64,000 bases of DNA. Origin: Apostichopus californicus (taxonomy: Eukaryota > Echinodermata > Holothuroidea > Aspidochirotida > Stichopodidae). The stretch spans positions 22,526-86,525 of the forward strand of contig JAIPMN010000821.1 in NCBI GenBank assembly GCA_020650975.1, in the 5' to 3' direction. Under the pieces are notes generated by a model. The model saw only the letters and a program-made list of their open reading frames with translations. It did not search any database and was not told where the DNA came from. The translations under genes and the position numbers were made by a program. Below are positions 11,658-23,700 of this stretch, one piece after another; position 1 is the first letter of the stretch; the number at the start of each line of letters is the position of its first letter.

Positions 11658-12730
11658 GGTGTGACAACAGATGCTTCTCTTCATAATTGAATTGCTTGTT
11701 TACATCGAAATTGCTATCAAGGTCAAGGTGATGTGTTTCGATTGAAGGTAGCTATTATATCTTGGATTTATCGCTTGACAGTAGCCGATAACTTTGCAAT
11801 ATTATACCCCTCACTATATTTCCCTCCCGCCCGCAAACACATACACACACACCCGCCCCCCCCCCCACACACACTGAAAAACGAACGCAAGTTTGAAAGA
11901 TCACAAAATAGTGAAAGACTCCAAAATGTGACAAATTTCCGTTGGCAAACTAAGGTTCATAGTCGAATAAGTTAACATAACATATGTTGGCACTATTCCT
12001 CATATCATGGCACCTAACCGGTGGTTGAGTGACATATTTATTTAAGATTGATGAGTGTAAATTTGATAAAGTGGAGTGGTCAGTACTCATGATATATTGT
12101 TTACTAAAACTGATCAGACACCTGCGTATGTGCCTGACCTTTAAATTAAAATAAAATGGCTAAATGGGATAGAATCGTCTTTATACAATTTTTAGTTTGT
12201 CAAGGCTATTGGCAATAACACCTTCAAGCCTTCCAACATACATGAATCGACCTCCCCTTAAAATAAACCCCCATTTATGTATAACACGTGGAAACTATAA
12301 CTCTGTTTCCACACCTTGTCCTGAACTGTTTGACGGGGTAGGGGGAATAACATTCCTGCACCACAGGCTAGTAGCCTGGGCTCAACTCCCTGTGAAACCG
12401 ACTTATTATAAAGGGCATACTTCACCGAACCGACCCTAACTAAATTGAGCAACAAAGTAAAATGAATAAAGAAACGAATGCAATCCAGAGCGTCCGTGGA
12501 TTATTGCATTACTTTTACTGCTCATGCCAAGCGGCTTGAAAGCTAGAGTCCGTTAGTGTCCGGCTTGAAGGCTAGTGAAAGCTAGAAATTCGTCCGGCAG
12601 CGAGTATTTGGCTTGCCATAGAATTGTCAATTCCTTAGTCGACAAACAACTTCATTTGCCAACGTATGTATGTTTATAAATTCGTACGTGAAGTAAGGCA
12701 AATACTTATGCATTTTTCCACGAATTTGAT

Positions 12731-12889
12731 ATGAAAGTACCTCATATTAATAAAAAATGTCGACCCCGGCAGGAAAATGTTTTAATGTCACTTCGAAACA
12801 GAGAAATCCAATCCAAGAATGGTTGTTATCGTCGAGAATTGGGAAGTTTCGCAGATGACTGTACAGCACTTTCTTCATTCACGAACAAG
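12731..12889 (+). CDS. ambra1: AMBRA1 exon 1 (proposed)
   Basis: An open ATG frame ending NK|GTAATT in phase 0, exactly the phase needed to join exon 2. The N-terminal region, with ENVLMSLRNREIQSK, loosely resembles the NAVRILWGRERGA segment of vertebrate AMBRA1. Start could be at 12731 or the in-frame ATG at 12785. Assigned from phase, position and weak similarity. Confidence 0.58.
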
Positions 12890-15800
12890 GTAATTCGTGG
12901 ATTTGGTACAATTGGACCTATCGTACAATGGATACCAAATCCAGTATAATAGTACTAGACATGGTGTTTACATAAATAGCCAAACCTAGATCTGCAAAGA
13001 AATTAAACACTTTTACAAATTGGACAACATAATGCTCCATTAATAAATCTGATTTCATTCGTTCTGCTATATTCTTCGTGATTCAGCTTGGCTAGGGCCT
13101 AGCCTAAATCATAAATGCATTCATGTGCTAAGCAAAGACTAATTATTATTTATAGTAAAGGCTTCATAATTGACACAAGTTCATAATTGATTGACGCATC
13201 CATGAAATACTGCAACCTTGACCACATGTTAGCCTAACAACCGCACTAAGTCAATGGGAAATGTAGCCTAACCATCAGTTTCCATTTGCTGGAAATCGGC
13301 AATTGTTTGGAAGGTATGTGCTATGTCTTAAAGAGTGAATGTTGTATTTTACGTACGCCGTTGCTGTGGCGATGGATTGAAGGTTTTAACTTTGATTACT
13401 TTTCAGCAGTATAATGGTTTTGTATTTGGTGGTGAGTGATTTTATCCACACACAAAAAAATACATGATTTAAGGAAAGGGCACCTTCAGCGAAAGTATAT
13501 ATATTCGGTGGCTTGACGTAATTTGCTTGCGATTAAACTTTTAATGAATTTGCTATACGGTCGCAGCACTATGAAGAGGGTAATTGTGCTTACCTTATCC
13601 TGTTGAATGCTTAAAACCATTTCCGTAAACAGCATATTGAAATTTGGAAAAGAGCCTCCCTAAACCTTAAAAAAAGCCCTCGTTTAGCCTATACATTATG
13701 AGGAGCGTTTTTAACTTTGCATTTTCCAAAATAGCCCCCCAAAGCCATATCTTAATTCCTACCCTGCAGGGAGTGTTTCGTGTGTAAATCAAATTTCCCC
13801 ACAAAAAAAAACGGAAATAACTGAACACGTAGGCTATATCACATGCTCTATGATCACACGTACAGAGCGAGTGGGTTGGACTTAACTTGCTGTTTTTTGA
13901 ATAATTTTTCAGCATCAATATACAAGTTTAAAAGAACTTGCTGTTGTTAGTTACATTTTCAGCATTAGCCCTATAAGCCTAACCACCCCTATAACAACCC
14001 ATCAAACTCAAAAAGGCATTTTTGGTTGAATATTATTCTGTTCAATTAGTGTTGGCATGGATCGAGGACTACTCCAGTAAACTGATAAGGGTTTACATGA
14101 GATACCCCCATAATCAGAGTCTCGGGTTCATGCTACTAAATGGTAATGTCTAATCATAAAAGGTGAATTAGTCATGTGACCGCTGTTATACCGCACATAA
14201 ATCAAAAGCTCCACTGCCGCAACGGAATGCGGGAAACACAGATAATAGCATTCATAGTAACCGTAGTGCCACTCAAGTTTCATACGAAGTCCATAATAAT
14301 ATTTTTGTTTTCGTCTGCCTAGATTTATAATTTATGCTACCTATTTAAAAAAAAAATTTTCTCTCATTGTATCAATAATCTAAATCTACCGGGATTTTAC
14401 TTCGCGCCAGATGGATAGTCTCCTGAGCAATCAGTAACAGATGAGACACCCTATTTGAAATTTCTGGCTAAGACCCTGTCTGGGACCTGACCTGTCTGAG
14501 GCTTAGAGGCTCAGAACATAGCAAACAGCATCCAGAGTCAATGGATGTATACTTACACAAAAGTTACAGTGAGCTTATTGACAATGTGTCAATTTCGGGG
14601 TATGAAAGAACTTGACACGGCAGACATTTTGTGGTCAAGTTCTGCTCAGTTGTTTTTTTGTTAACATTTGTTTTGTTTTTAACTTGATTTTTAATTAATT
14701 TTTTTAAAGTAACTGACTTTCTCATCATGACTTTACTAAGTGAAGTTAATGCCAGACACAAACAGCAGTAAAGTTGCTGTTATTTATTAGGTGTCAGAGA
14801 GAAGTACGCTTGTGTTAACGCAAATAGCTGTCTAATATGAAGTGCAATGGTAGCATGAAACTTCCCTTTGCTATGGACACCAAACACTTGAAAATGGTCC
14901 GTGCAACTTAATATTCCAAAAATGTGTTACATTCAATTAATTTTCTGATTAAATAGCTTCATATCATAATTGAAAGGTTTGCCAATTGTTACCTGATGGG
15001 CGTACGGGCAAATCCAAACCTGAAGAGCCTTGACCTTCGACCTGTTTCTGATGAAACCCCGTCCTCCTCCCTTATCGCTGAAGGAGGAGGAGCTACTGTC
15101 AAAGTTCAACACTCTAGCAAGTGACGGTTCGCTAGTGGTTTGGCTGTCCGGTAGATCCGGCACGTGTAATGCTTCCTCCGTTCGGATGATGATTGAGTTA
15201 ACAAAATCCTACGCGAATTGGGAGTTCTATCACTTTCAAACTGCTCTGATATGACTCTGAGCTGGACAAGCTCGGGTCCGTGGTAGCTCCTCCTGACTCT
15301 AACCACTCTGTTGGGAGTTCTCTGAAGAAAAAAAGAAACCTAAAAGTAATAACAACAGCAATAAAAGTAAAAAATGATATAAGACAGAGATATAAACCAC
15401 AATAAAGAACAAAAAAATAAAAATATATATAAAAATGGGCAGAGTAATGTGAATAAAACAACAGGGATATAAACCACACTAAAGAACATAAAAATATAAA
15501 TATATATAAAAATAAAAAATAAAATAATGTGAATAAAACAACAAACAATCCGTCACGTCTTCCAAATTTGTCTCCAAATGTACTGAATTCTGCTGCTGTT
15601 CCTCTTCTGCTTGTGTGACTGATGGTGAATATTCAACAGACTGAGTGTCTTGGGTATTAATCCCGGTCACATGATCGGTCACATGTCTATCACCACTTGT
15701 AGCTTCTGACGGGAAATCTCTGTCCGTGTTTTCTGCTTGTTCATTGGTTGGTACTCTATTGTCTGGTGGGGGATCGGCCAATGATGGTTCGGGAAAAGTA

Positions 15801-17725
15801 TCTGGTTCAGTTGGCACATCATCCTCCATATCGCTCGGGAACTGACCAGGAAAACTCTTTGTAAGAAAAATCTTTGTCTTTTGTAAGAAAAATCAGAAAA
15901 AGCTCAACTTTGAAAGATTGCAATTTGTCTGTTTTGTCATTAAAATATATATATATATATATATATATTTTTGTGGTCAAGTTCTGCTCGGTTGGACGTT
16001 GCGTAGGCAGAGAAAAATAAATATTTTGAGATCATTACATTTCTGAGTAACTACACATATGAAAAAACTCATACAGTTGAGTGGTTTGGATTTTATCCTT
16101 GATAGACATCGTTGATCATTGTAAATGCGTCAATTATGAACCGGCCACCATGCTACATCCAATTAAAATTACAGTGTGAACCTAGACTGAGGATAGTTAC
16201 CTTTTTAACTTGCATGGCCATCCTCTGATCATTTTCCATTGTGATTCTTTGTAAATTATATCCATGGTATACTAAAAATTTGAAATAAACTAATAAAAAC
16301 AAAAGCAATGTTTTTATTTGTTTGCAGCCTATTCTAACTGGAGAGAATTTGCGATCAACCTTTATGATTGTTTTTAGCCATGACGGTAGCCTACTGGCAT
16401 CTTCACATGGAAACCATAAGATCAAAATATGTAAACTCCCTTCTATGGAATGTATTCAAACCTTGAGGGGTCATCCAAGATCAGTGTGGTGCTTAAACTT
16501 TCATCCATCGTCCAATGAACTGCTTGCCTCTGGTTGTCTGGGAGGCCAAGTACGAGTATGGGACTTGCAGGTAAGGACTCTTGTCTTCTTGGAACTTGTG
16601 TCTGTCGTGTTTTGGTTATGGATTCCTTATGACTACTATTAATATGTAATGTATTACAAAATCATACACTAGAGGTGGTTGTTTTTATCAAGTTTACATT
16701 ATAGGCTCGATTTAAATTTCTTTGCACTGGTGGCATGACGTATAGGAGTTTTTTTTTATCAGAAGTTACCATATAAAAATTTGATATGCTTTTTTTTCGC
16801 TTAATGATGATATAATCGCACCATATTTTTATAAATGCAATCAGAATAGTTAATCACCCATGCAAAGAGGTTACTAAAAATTGGGGATTTATGAAGGGTC
16901 ATTTTGATTTGGGCCAGTTAGTGAAGAGGTTTAACAGGGGGTTATTAGAGAACTTGTGGACTAAGTGAAAAAAGGAACTAGTTTAAGTACTTAGCAGTTT
17001 AAGTACTTTACCAGTGCTGTCTGTGGCTGAGTGGATAAAGGCGGTGGCATTTGAAGCAATGAGGCTTACCAATCGGGAGGTTCGGGGTTCGAATCCCCGC
17101 CGGGTCATAGTAAGGTGGGTTTTTCATCCAAGAGCAATCTACGGTTTTCCCATCTGAAATGACTTTTTAAATTGAAAAGATTCCAAATTTGAGTTAAAAT
17201 GTTGAATTGGAAGCCACCCACATTTGTGGTCGCTTAAGCGTCGTAATAATAACTGCTGATATTATATTATTATAGTATAACAATTCATAGGTCTCATGGC
17301 TCTTGGTATATAGTGCCCAGGATAGTGTTTGTGTCAATATAACATCGGCTGCTCGTTAAGTTACATACACGGATATATGCAACCGTCCAAATTTGTCGTC
17401 TGATACTAGTGGCTCAAGAAAACTTTTGTTGTTCTTTACTGCATAATAACCTTAATACTCACATAGAGGTCGCAATTTTGCATTCTGTGTGAATATTATT
17501 GTTATTATTCCTGTTGTTTACATCTTTCATTCTACTGTGTATTTATGACAGGGAAGGAGTGAAGTCTGGAATTCAGAGAAAGGAACAACGATAACTTCGC
17601 TCTCCTTTCATCCGTACGAAAGACTCCTCGCAATAGCAACTGGTAATGAAGTCTTACTCTGGGACTGGAGTCAGAAGCAACCCATGAAAACAGTTGCCAC
17701 ATCATCATCTGAAGAGTACATTCGG

Positions 17726-17756
<31 letters not shown>

Positions 17757-20700
17757 GTACTAATAATGATGTTTGGTAATTTCAAAATGTTCATTTGTAT
17801 CGCTTCTCACTTACCTGTCAAAGTTTGCACCCATAAAGATCTACTTTATTGGCTTCAATTATAGCACGCTTTAGCTAGGAAAGTTTTGTGATTAGGTATC
17901 AACCTGCCACGGTCCTAAATCGACCTCAGGCTCTGCAATTAGCCTGTGTAGCTTATTAACACCATTAGGCTCTTCGTCTAAACACTGCGTGGAATATGTT
18001 CATGTCTACAGTGTAGTTAATCATACAGCGTTCACACAAAGACCCTCATATAAGAAAAATATGTGGCAGGCATTGCAGACTAATTGTTAAAAAGAGGTCA
18101 TTTTATGACCAAGGCAGGTCTATTACGTAATCTCAAGAAACTTTTCCATGATAGTGTGCTATAGTTGAGGTCTATACAACAGTCCTTTAAATCTACAACG
18201 TCCAATAGGAGGTGGGAATATTGTATGCACTTTATGTCAGAGAATAATTTAGTGTTTACATTTTACATAGCTCATATTGTCACATCAATGCATTTTCTTA
18301 TTTATAAAATATTGAAAACACAATGGTTTTGAATACATTTTTTGGATTTGTTCAGCAATTCGGTCATACTTGGATAGTAATTTGGGATATGATACCAGAT
18401 AATGGGAGTCCCCTGGTCTGAGATGAGTAAGTTTGGCAAAATTCAATATCCATTCTATGTAAGTTTTAGAATTTGCTAAGATGTATTCCCTCTGCTTTGA
18501 AAAAAAAAAATCGTTTTAATGCCCTTTTGTTATACATGGCATTATCGTTTTTTTAGTCCTATAAATCAAACCTATCCAATCTGTAAGGTGTTAACCTTTT
18601 CCTCTAAAACAAGATCTTTCTCAACCCAGAGGATGTTCCACCCTTGAAAATTGAAGGACAATATCATTCAGAAAACAAAAACTGCATTAAAAAAAAGAAA
18701 AGAAAAAAAAGGGCAAGCATGTCTTTCAAACCATGCATATAAAATCCCTGCTCATTTCTTAGTAAGAACAACTTGATAATTTTTATATCTTGTTTTTATG
18801 TTTTATTCCAATTTTTTTTTTGTCTGTTTGATCTTGGTATTGTAGACTAATAAGGTTTGATCACCATGGTCACCATCTTCTGACTGGAATTACAAACCCA
18901 ACCCGAGGAAGCCAGGAGAGGTTGTTGTACGGAAGGTATGAGAAAAATAAAAATGTTACATGGAACGCTTTTTTATTTAGCTCTTAAATAATTGTGAATG
19001 CCTCTTTTGCTTGTATCTTAATGATAATATATATTTAAGACAATACCACAAAAATCATTTAACGTTTAATCATCTATATGGTAATGATAGAACAGACAAA
19101 TTGCAATCTTTCAAAGTTGAGCTTTTTCTGATTTTTCTTATGAAAGACGGAGTTTTCCTGGTCAGTTCCCGATCGATATGGAGGATGATGTGCCAACTGA
19201 ACCAGATACTTTTCCCGAACCATCATTGGCCGATCCCCCACCAGACAATAGAGTACCAGCCAATGAACAAGCAGAAAACACGGACAGAGATCCCCCGTCA
19301 GAAGCTACATCATCTAGAACAGAAAACGAACTCTCGAGTCTTTCCAACAGCCAGCCTTCAGATGACCGCTCCAATAACCAGAGTGCTGATGATGGTGAAA
19401 ATATTGACCAATCCACAAGGCAGGAAGGGATCCCCATGGAAACCGGTGACGGCGTTTCACCAGCACGTCAAAGTACGTCTCGTGCGAGTTCGTTCCTTTC
19501 CCCTTCGAACAGTCTTTCTTCTGGCCATGGTTTCCTGACCAGTAGCAGTCAATCCGGGATAACCTCCCAGAGAACTCCCAACAGAGTGGTTCGAGTCAGG
19601 AGGAGCTACGACGGACCCGAGCTTGTCCAGGTCAGAGTCATCTCCGAGCGGTTTGAAGGTGTCGTCGGTGGCGATAGAACTCCAAGGTTATTCGCGGAGG
19701 ATTTAAGTAACGCGATCATCATCCGAACGGAGGAAACGTTTCATGTGCCGGATCTACCGGACAGCCAAACCACCAGCGAACCGCAAGCTGCTAGAGCGTT
19801 GAACTTTGACAGTAGCTCCTCCTCCCCCAGCAATAGTAACGTCCCTCCCGTGCCCCCCTCGCAGGACCCTCCGGCCGGTCCTTCCCAAGCGGATGAGACA
19901 TCACCGTTTACTGGGTTGCCTTTAGGGTCCAGTCTTCTGGACCATGTCCCAAACAGGAACGAAAGGGTCGAACATCAGGTTAGCTACCCAGTCAGTGCCG
20001 CAGATGGCATGGTAGGTCACGTGACCATAACCAGGTCGTCTCCGGCAGATAGTCCCCTTCTAAGGGCCCTTCAACTACAGAGGAACTCCGTACCCACTGT
20101 GGGGAATGTTAGCAGAAGGACCCAAGGTAAGGTTGATAATAATACACCAGATGTCGGGTTTTTTTCTTGAAATTCACAAAATAGCCACAAATGTATGTTA
20201 GGACCCTGAACCCCATTTCAGATGGCATTCCAGTTTACAGGTTAGCTCATTTGTAAATTGTGGATTAAATTTGACAATTTTAAGAAAAATATTTGGAGTG
20301 AAATAATTTTATTAACAAAGATGATTATCAGAAGATATGATAGGTTAAAAAAAAATTTGCTGAATTTGTTATTTTTTTTCTTTTTCGATACATTTCTGAA
20401 ATTTTGTTTGTTCAATTACTTTCTGGTGGAAAGTAATATCACTCCTAGTGGTGAAACCTAGTTGTTACAAAGTTACATGTGTGATGAGGCTGGTAACTGC
20501 AACCAAGGTGACTATTTTAATTAACTGTTTGTGTGAGGCAGTACGTCTAGCATGACCTTACAGATTTTCATGAAACTGAAAATTGCAGTACTACAGAGGA
20601 CTTGGCTGAAATAAGCAGCTTCTTGCTCCATCTTAGGTGGAAATATTTATCAGTGTTTGTGCCTAGTCATCTTCTTGATGATTGACTAAAAAGACTATCC

Positions 20701-23700
20701 AATAAAAAAAAAATAGAATAAAGAAAAACATTTCCCTAAATCAGCATTTTGAGATACATTAACCAAACTCAAGGTTGCTCATTCTTTCAGGGGCTAGACG
20801 TGCTCTTCCAAGTCAACTTCATTCGACCGCCGGTGGAAGGAGAGGACTGCGGAATCCCCATGGGGGTAGGGAGGAGGAGGGGGGTTCATCAGAAAGTGGT
20901 CGAAGGTCAAGGCTCTCCAGGTTTGGATTTGCCCGTACGGCCATCAGGTAACAATTGACAAACCTTTCAATTATTATATGAAACTATTTAATCAGAAAAT
21001 TAATTTAATTGTAACACGTTTTTGGAATATTAAATTGCACGATCCATTTTCATGTGTTTGGTGTCCATAGCAAAGCACTTTATATTAGACAGCTATTTGC
21101 GTTAACACTAGCGTACCTCTCTCTGACACCTAATAAATAACAGCAACTTTACTGCTGTTTGTGTCTGGCATTAACTGCACTTAGTAAAGTCATGAGAAAG
21201 TCAGTTACCTTAAAAATAAAAACTAAGTAAAAAAAAACAAGAATACTTAGACTGCATTTAGTATTACAAAATAGTAAGGGCTTTAACAATTCATGAAACC
21301 TGTTAGGAATATAGCTAGAAGGACCACAAAATTGGTTCAATTTACATGAAATTATTCTATTGGCATGTGTGAAGATTCCACTCCTCTCATGAGCAACAGC
21401 TTCCTTGTTCCTCCATTCCTGCTCCCTTCCCTCCCCCATCCCTCTTCCTCCCTTCATTTTCCCTCCCTCCCTCCCCTCTCCTTTCCCTCTCCCTCCCCTC
21501 TCCCTCCCCTCTCCCTCTCCCTCCCCCTCCCTTCTTTCCTTCCCTCTCCCTCCCTCCCTCTGTCTCCCTTCCCTCTGAACCTCCCTTCCCTCTTCTTCCC
21601 TTCCTANNNNNNNNNNNNNNNNNNNNNNNNNNNNNNNNNNNNNNNNNNNNNNNNNNNNNNNNNNNNNNNNNNNNNNNNNNNNNNNNNNNNNNNNNNNNNN
21701 NNNNNNNACCCCCTCCTCTCTTCTTCCCTTCCCTCCACGAGATAGAAACCACTTCAAAACATGAAAAGAAAATGAACTGCACAGGAATTGACCCTTCTCT
21801 TGTAAATTCTTCTCCCACTACTCCCTGCCACGACTTCTAAATGATTTCCAGTTACAGCTATGGTATCTCTCCATCTAATTGTGGTGCAATCTAACAATAT
21901 TCTTTTTTGGTAGTTTTAAAGCCTCTAAGCCACCACCACTTCAGAGTGTATATTTACTCTTGGATTAATCACATTGCCTAATGTCCAGTGTATGCACAAC
22001 ATGAGAACTAAGTGTTCACTTAATTACCCTAAAAGTAAGGTCACAGCAAGGACACATGGACATTGTTCATTGATGTACCTTATCAGACCATTTGGATTAT
22101 ATTTAAATGAGTCGGTGTTTGCATGGCCCCCATTTGGACATAGTTCATGAACCCAGGATTTGGATGCATCCTGTTATAAAAAACATGACTTGAATGAATG
22201 CAAAAGTGCGGACGGAAAAAATGTTCTAGTGTCCTTCGGTATGTTTGTAATATTTTATCGTCAAACTTTGTTACTCAGCTTGACCCTCAGCTGTAGTGTC
22301 CTTTAAGTTAACTGCAATATAGAAGTTCATTACTTTGATTAGGCCATAGTGTCCTCCAAGTTGACAACAGGATGCCATAGAATTTAATTATTCAGTGCAG
22401 TAGTGGAACTTGTAACCTTTAAAGCTGTTGCCATAGTGTTCTTCAAGTTGATTACAACATGTTACAACAGAATTTAGTGCTCAGCTTAAGGTACTGTCAT
22501 AGTGTCCAAGGTGGCTGAAACATAGGACACTATAGAAATTTATGTTCAGCATAAGTTGCTGCCACAGTGTCCTTCACGTATATTACTACTATGGTCACAT
22601 TTCCTAAGCAGCTTGCATAGCCTACTTCACGTGAAATGCAATATATATATATTACTAGATAACTTTTACTGGTCACTTTTAATGTTGCTGCCATAGTGTC
22701 CTTCATGGTCACTTCCAGTGTATGAATGTCTTTACTCAGTGTCACTTTCACATATCATTCATTAAGCAGTGACATGTACATTTTGGGAAATGTCAATGGC
22801 TGGTATTTCGTCATACCTCACATCTGACTGTACTCCAGTAAACAATTTTGTTGGCCGGAGGTTTGGGGGGGGGGAGGGGATGGGGCAGGGGTTTGCCAAA
22901 TTAAAAGGTCATTTGGAAGGAAAAACCATGGATTAATTCCTCAAAGGCCAGAGGGGAGGGGTGAGGGGGTGGGGCAGGGCAGGGCAGGGATTTGCCAAAT
23001 TGAAAGGTCATGGATTAATTACTCAGAGAAGGAAAAACAAAAATCCATCCCATATCCTCCTACTTGCCTGGTTTCAGTAACCATTGTGTTCAGTACCATA
23101 GTCCTTGTACCCCCCAACCACAACGCTGTTAACATTAGACCTTTGCCGTTAACATTCTAATAGGAGGAGATCTGGTCATCGTCGTCATGCGGAAGATGAT
23201 TCCCCGACATTTCCACAAGGAGAATACCGGACTCTGATAAATCAAGCATTGGCAGGTGAGAGGCAAATGTTCTTATAAAATCACATTTACTGACTCGGGA
23301 GATTGCTGTATAACCATTTAATTTGCTGTGATGACCTACCCCCCCCCCCACCCAAGCATATTTGCCATCTTTTTAATGAGTCCAACATAGGCTGGTGACC
23401 ATTTCATCAATAGCCACATCTGCTGTGTCAAATTAAAGTTTTGCCAGCTACATGCACCATACTTATCCAACAGGTATGTTGTGACATGACTTGTTGTTCT
23501 TGTAGAAGTGTAGTGCTTTAGTCCCCTACAGTTATGCTCTCATGAACCCCTTCTTCAAAAGCCAAAAAATACCCCCAACAAAATTTTAATGCAGCCTTAA
23601 AATATTTGCCATCTCTTTAAAGAGTGCAACACCGGTTGGTGACCATTTCATTAATAGCCACATCTGCTGTGTCAAAATTAAAGTTTTGCCAGCTATATGC

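Larger units (their letters stand above)
11088..12730. promoter_or_regulatory. Intergenic region between divergent SRCR and AMBRA1 genes
   Basis: The two start codons lie 1.64 kb apart and point away from each other, so this stretch should hold both promoters. It contains the second fold-back MITE and the possible SRCR TATA box. No TATA box is evident before AMBRA1. No coding sequence recognised. Confidence 0.55.

Noticed and set aside
15479-15829. A second AMBRA1-like gene on the minus strand
   Set aside because: Only fragments of exons 5-6 are present, with deletions and insertions; there are no WD40 exons and no start or end of a gene.
16153-16425. Minus-strand open frame
   Set aside because: Antisense shadow of AMBRA1 exon 2.
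17018-17107. Possible functional Ser-tRNA gene
   Set aside because: The A box, B box and T arm are good, but no acceptor stem pairs and a SINE body follows directly.
21149-21818. Long open frames rich in Gly, Arg and Glu or in Ser, Leu and Pro
   Set aside because: Low-complexity polypurine/polypyrimidine tract running through 101 undetermined bases.
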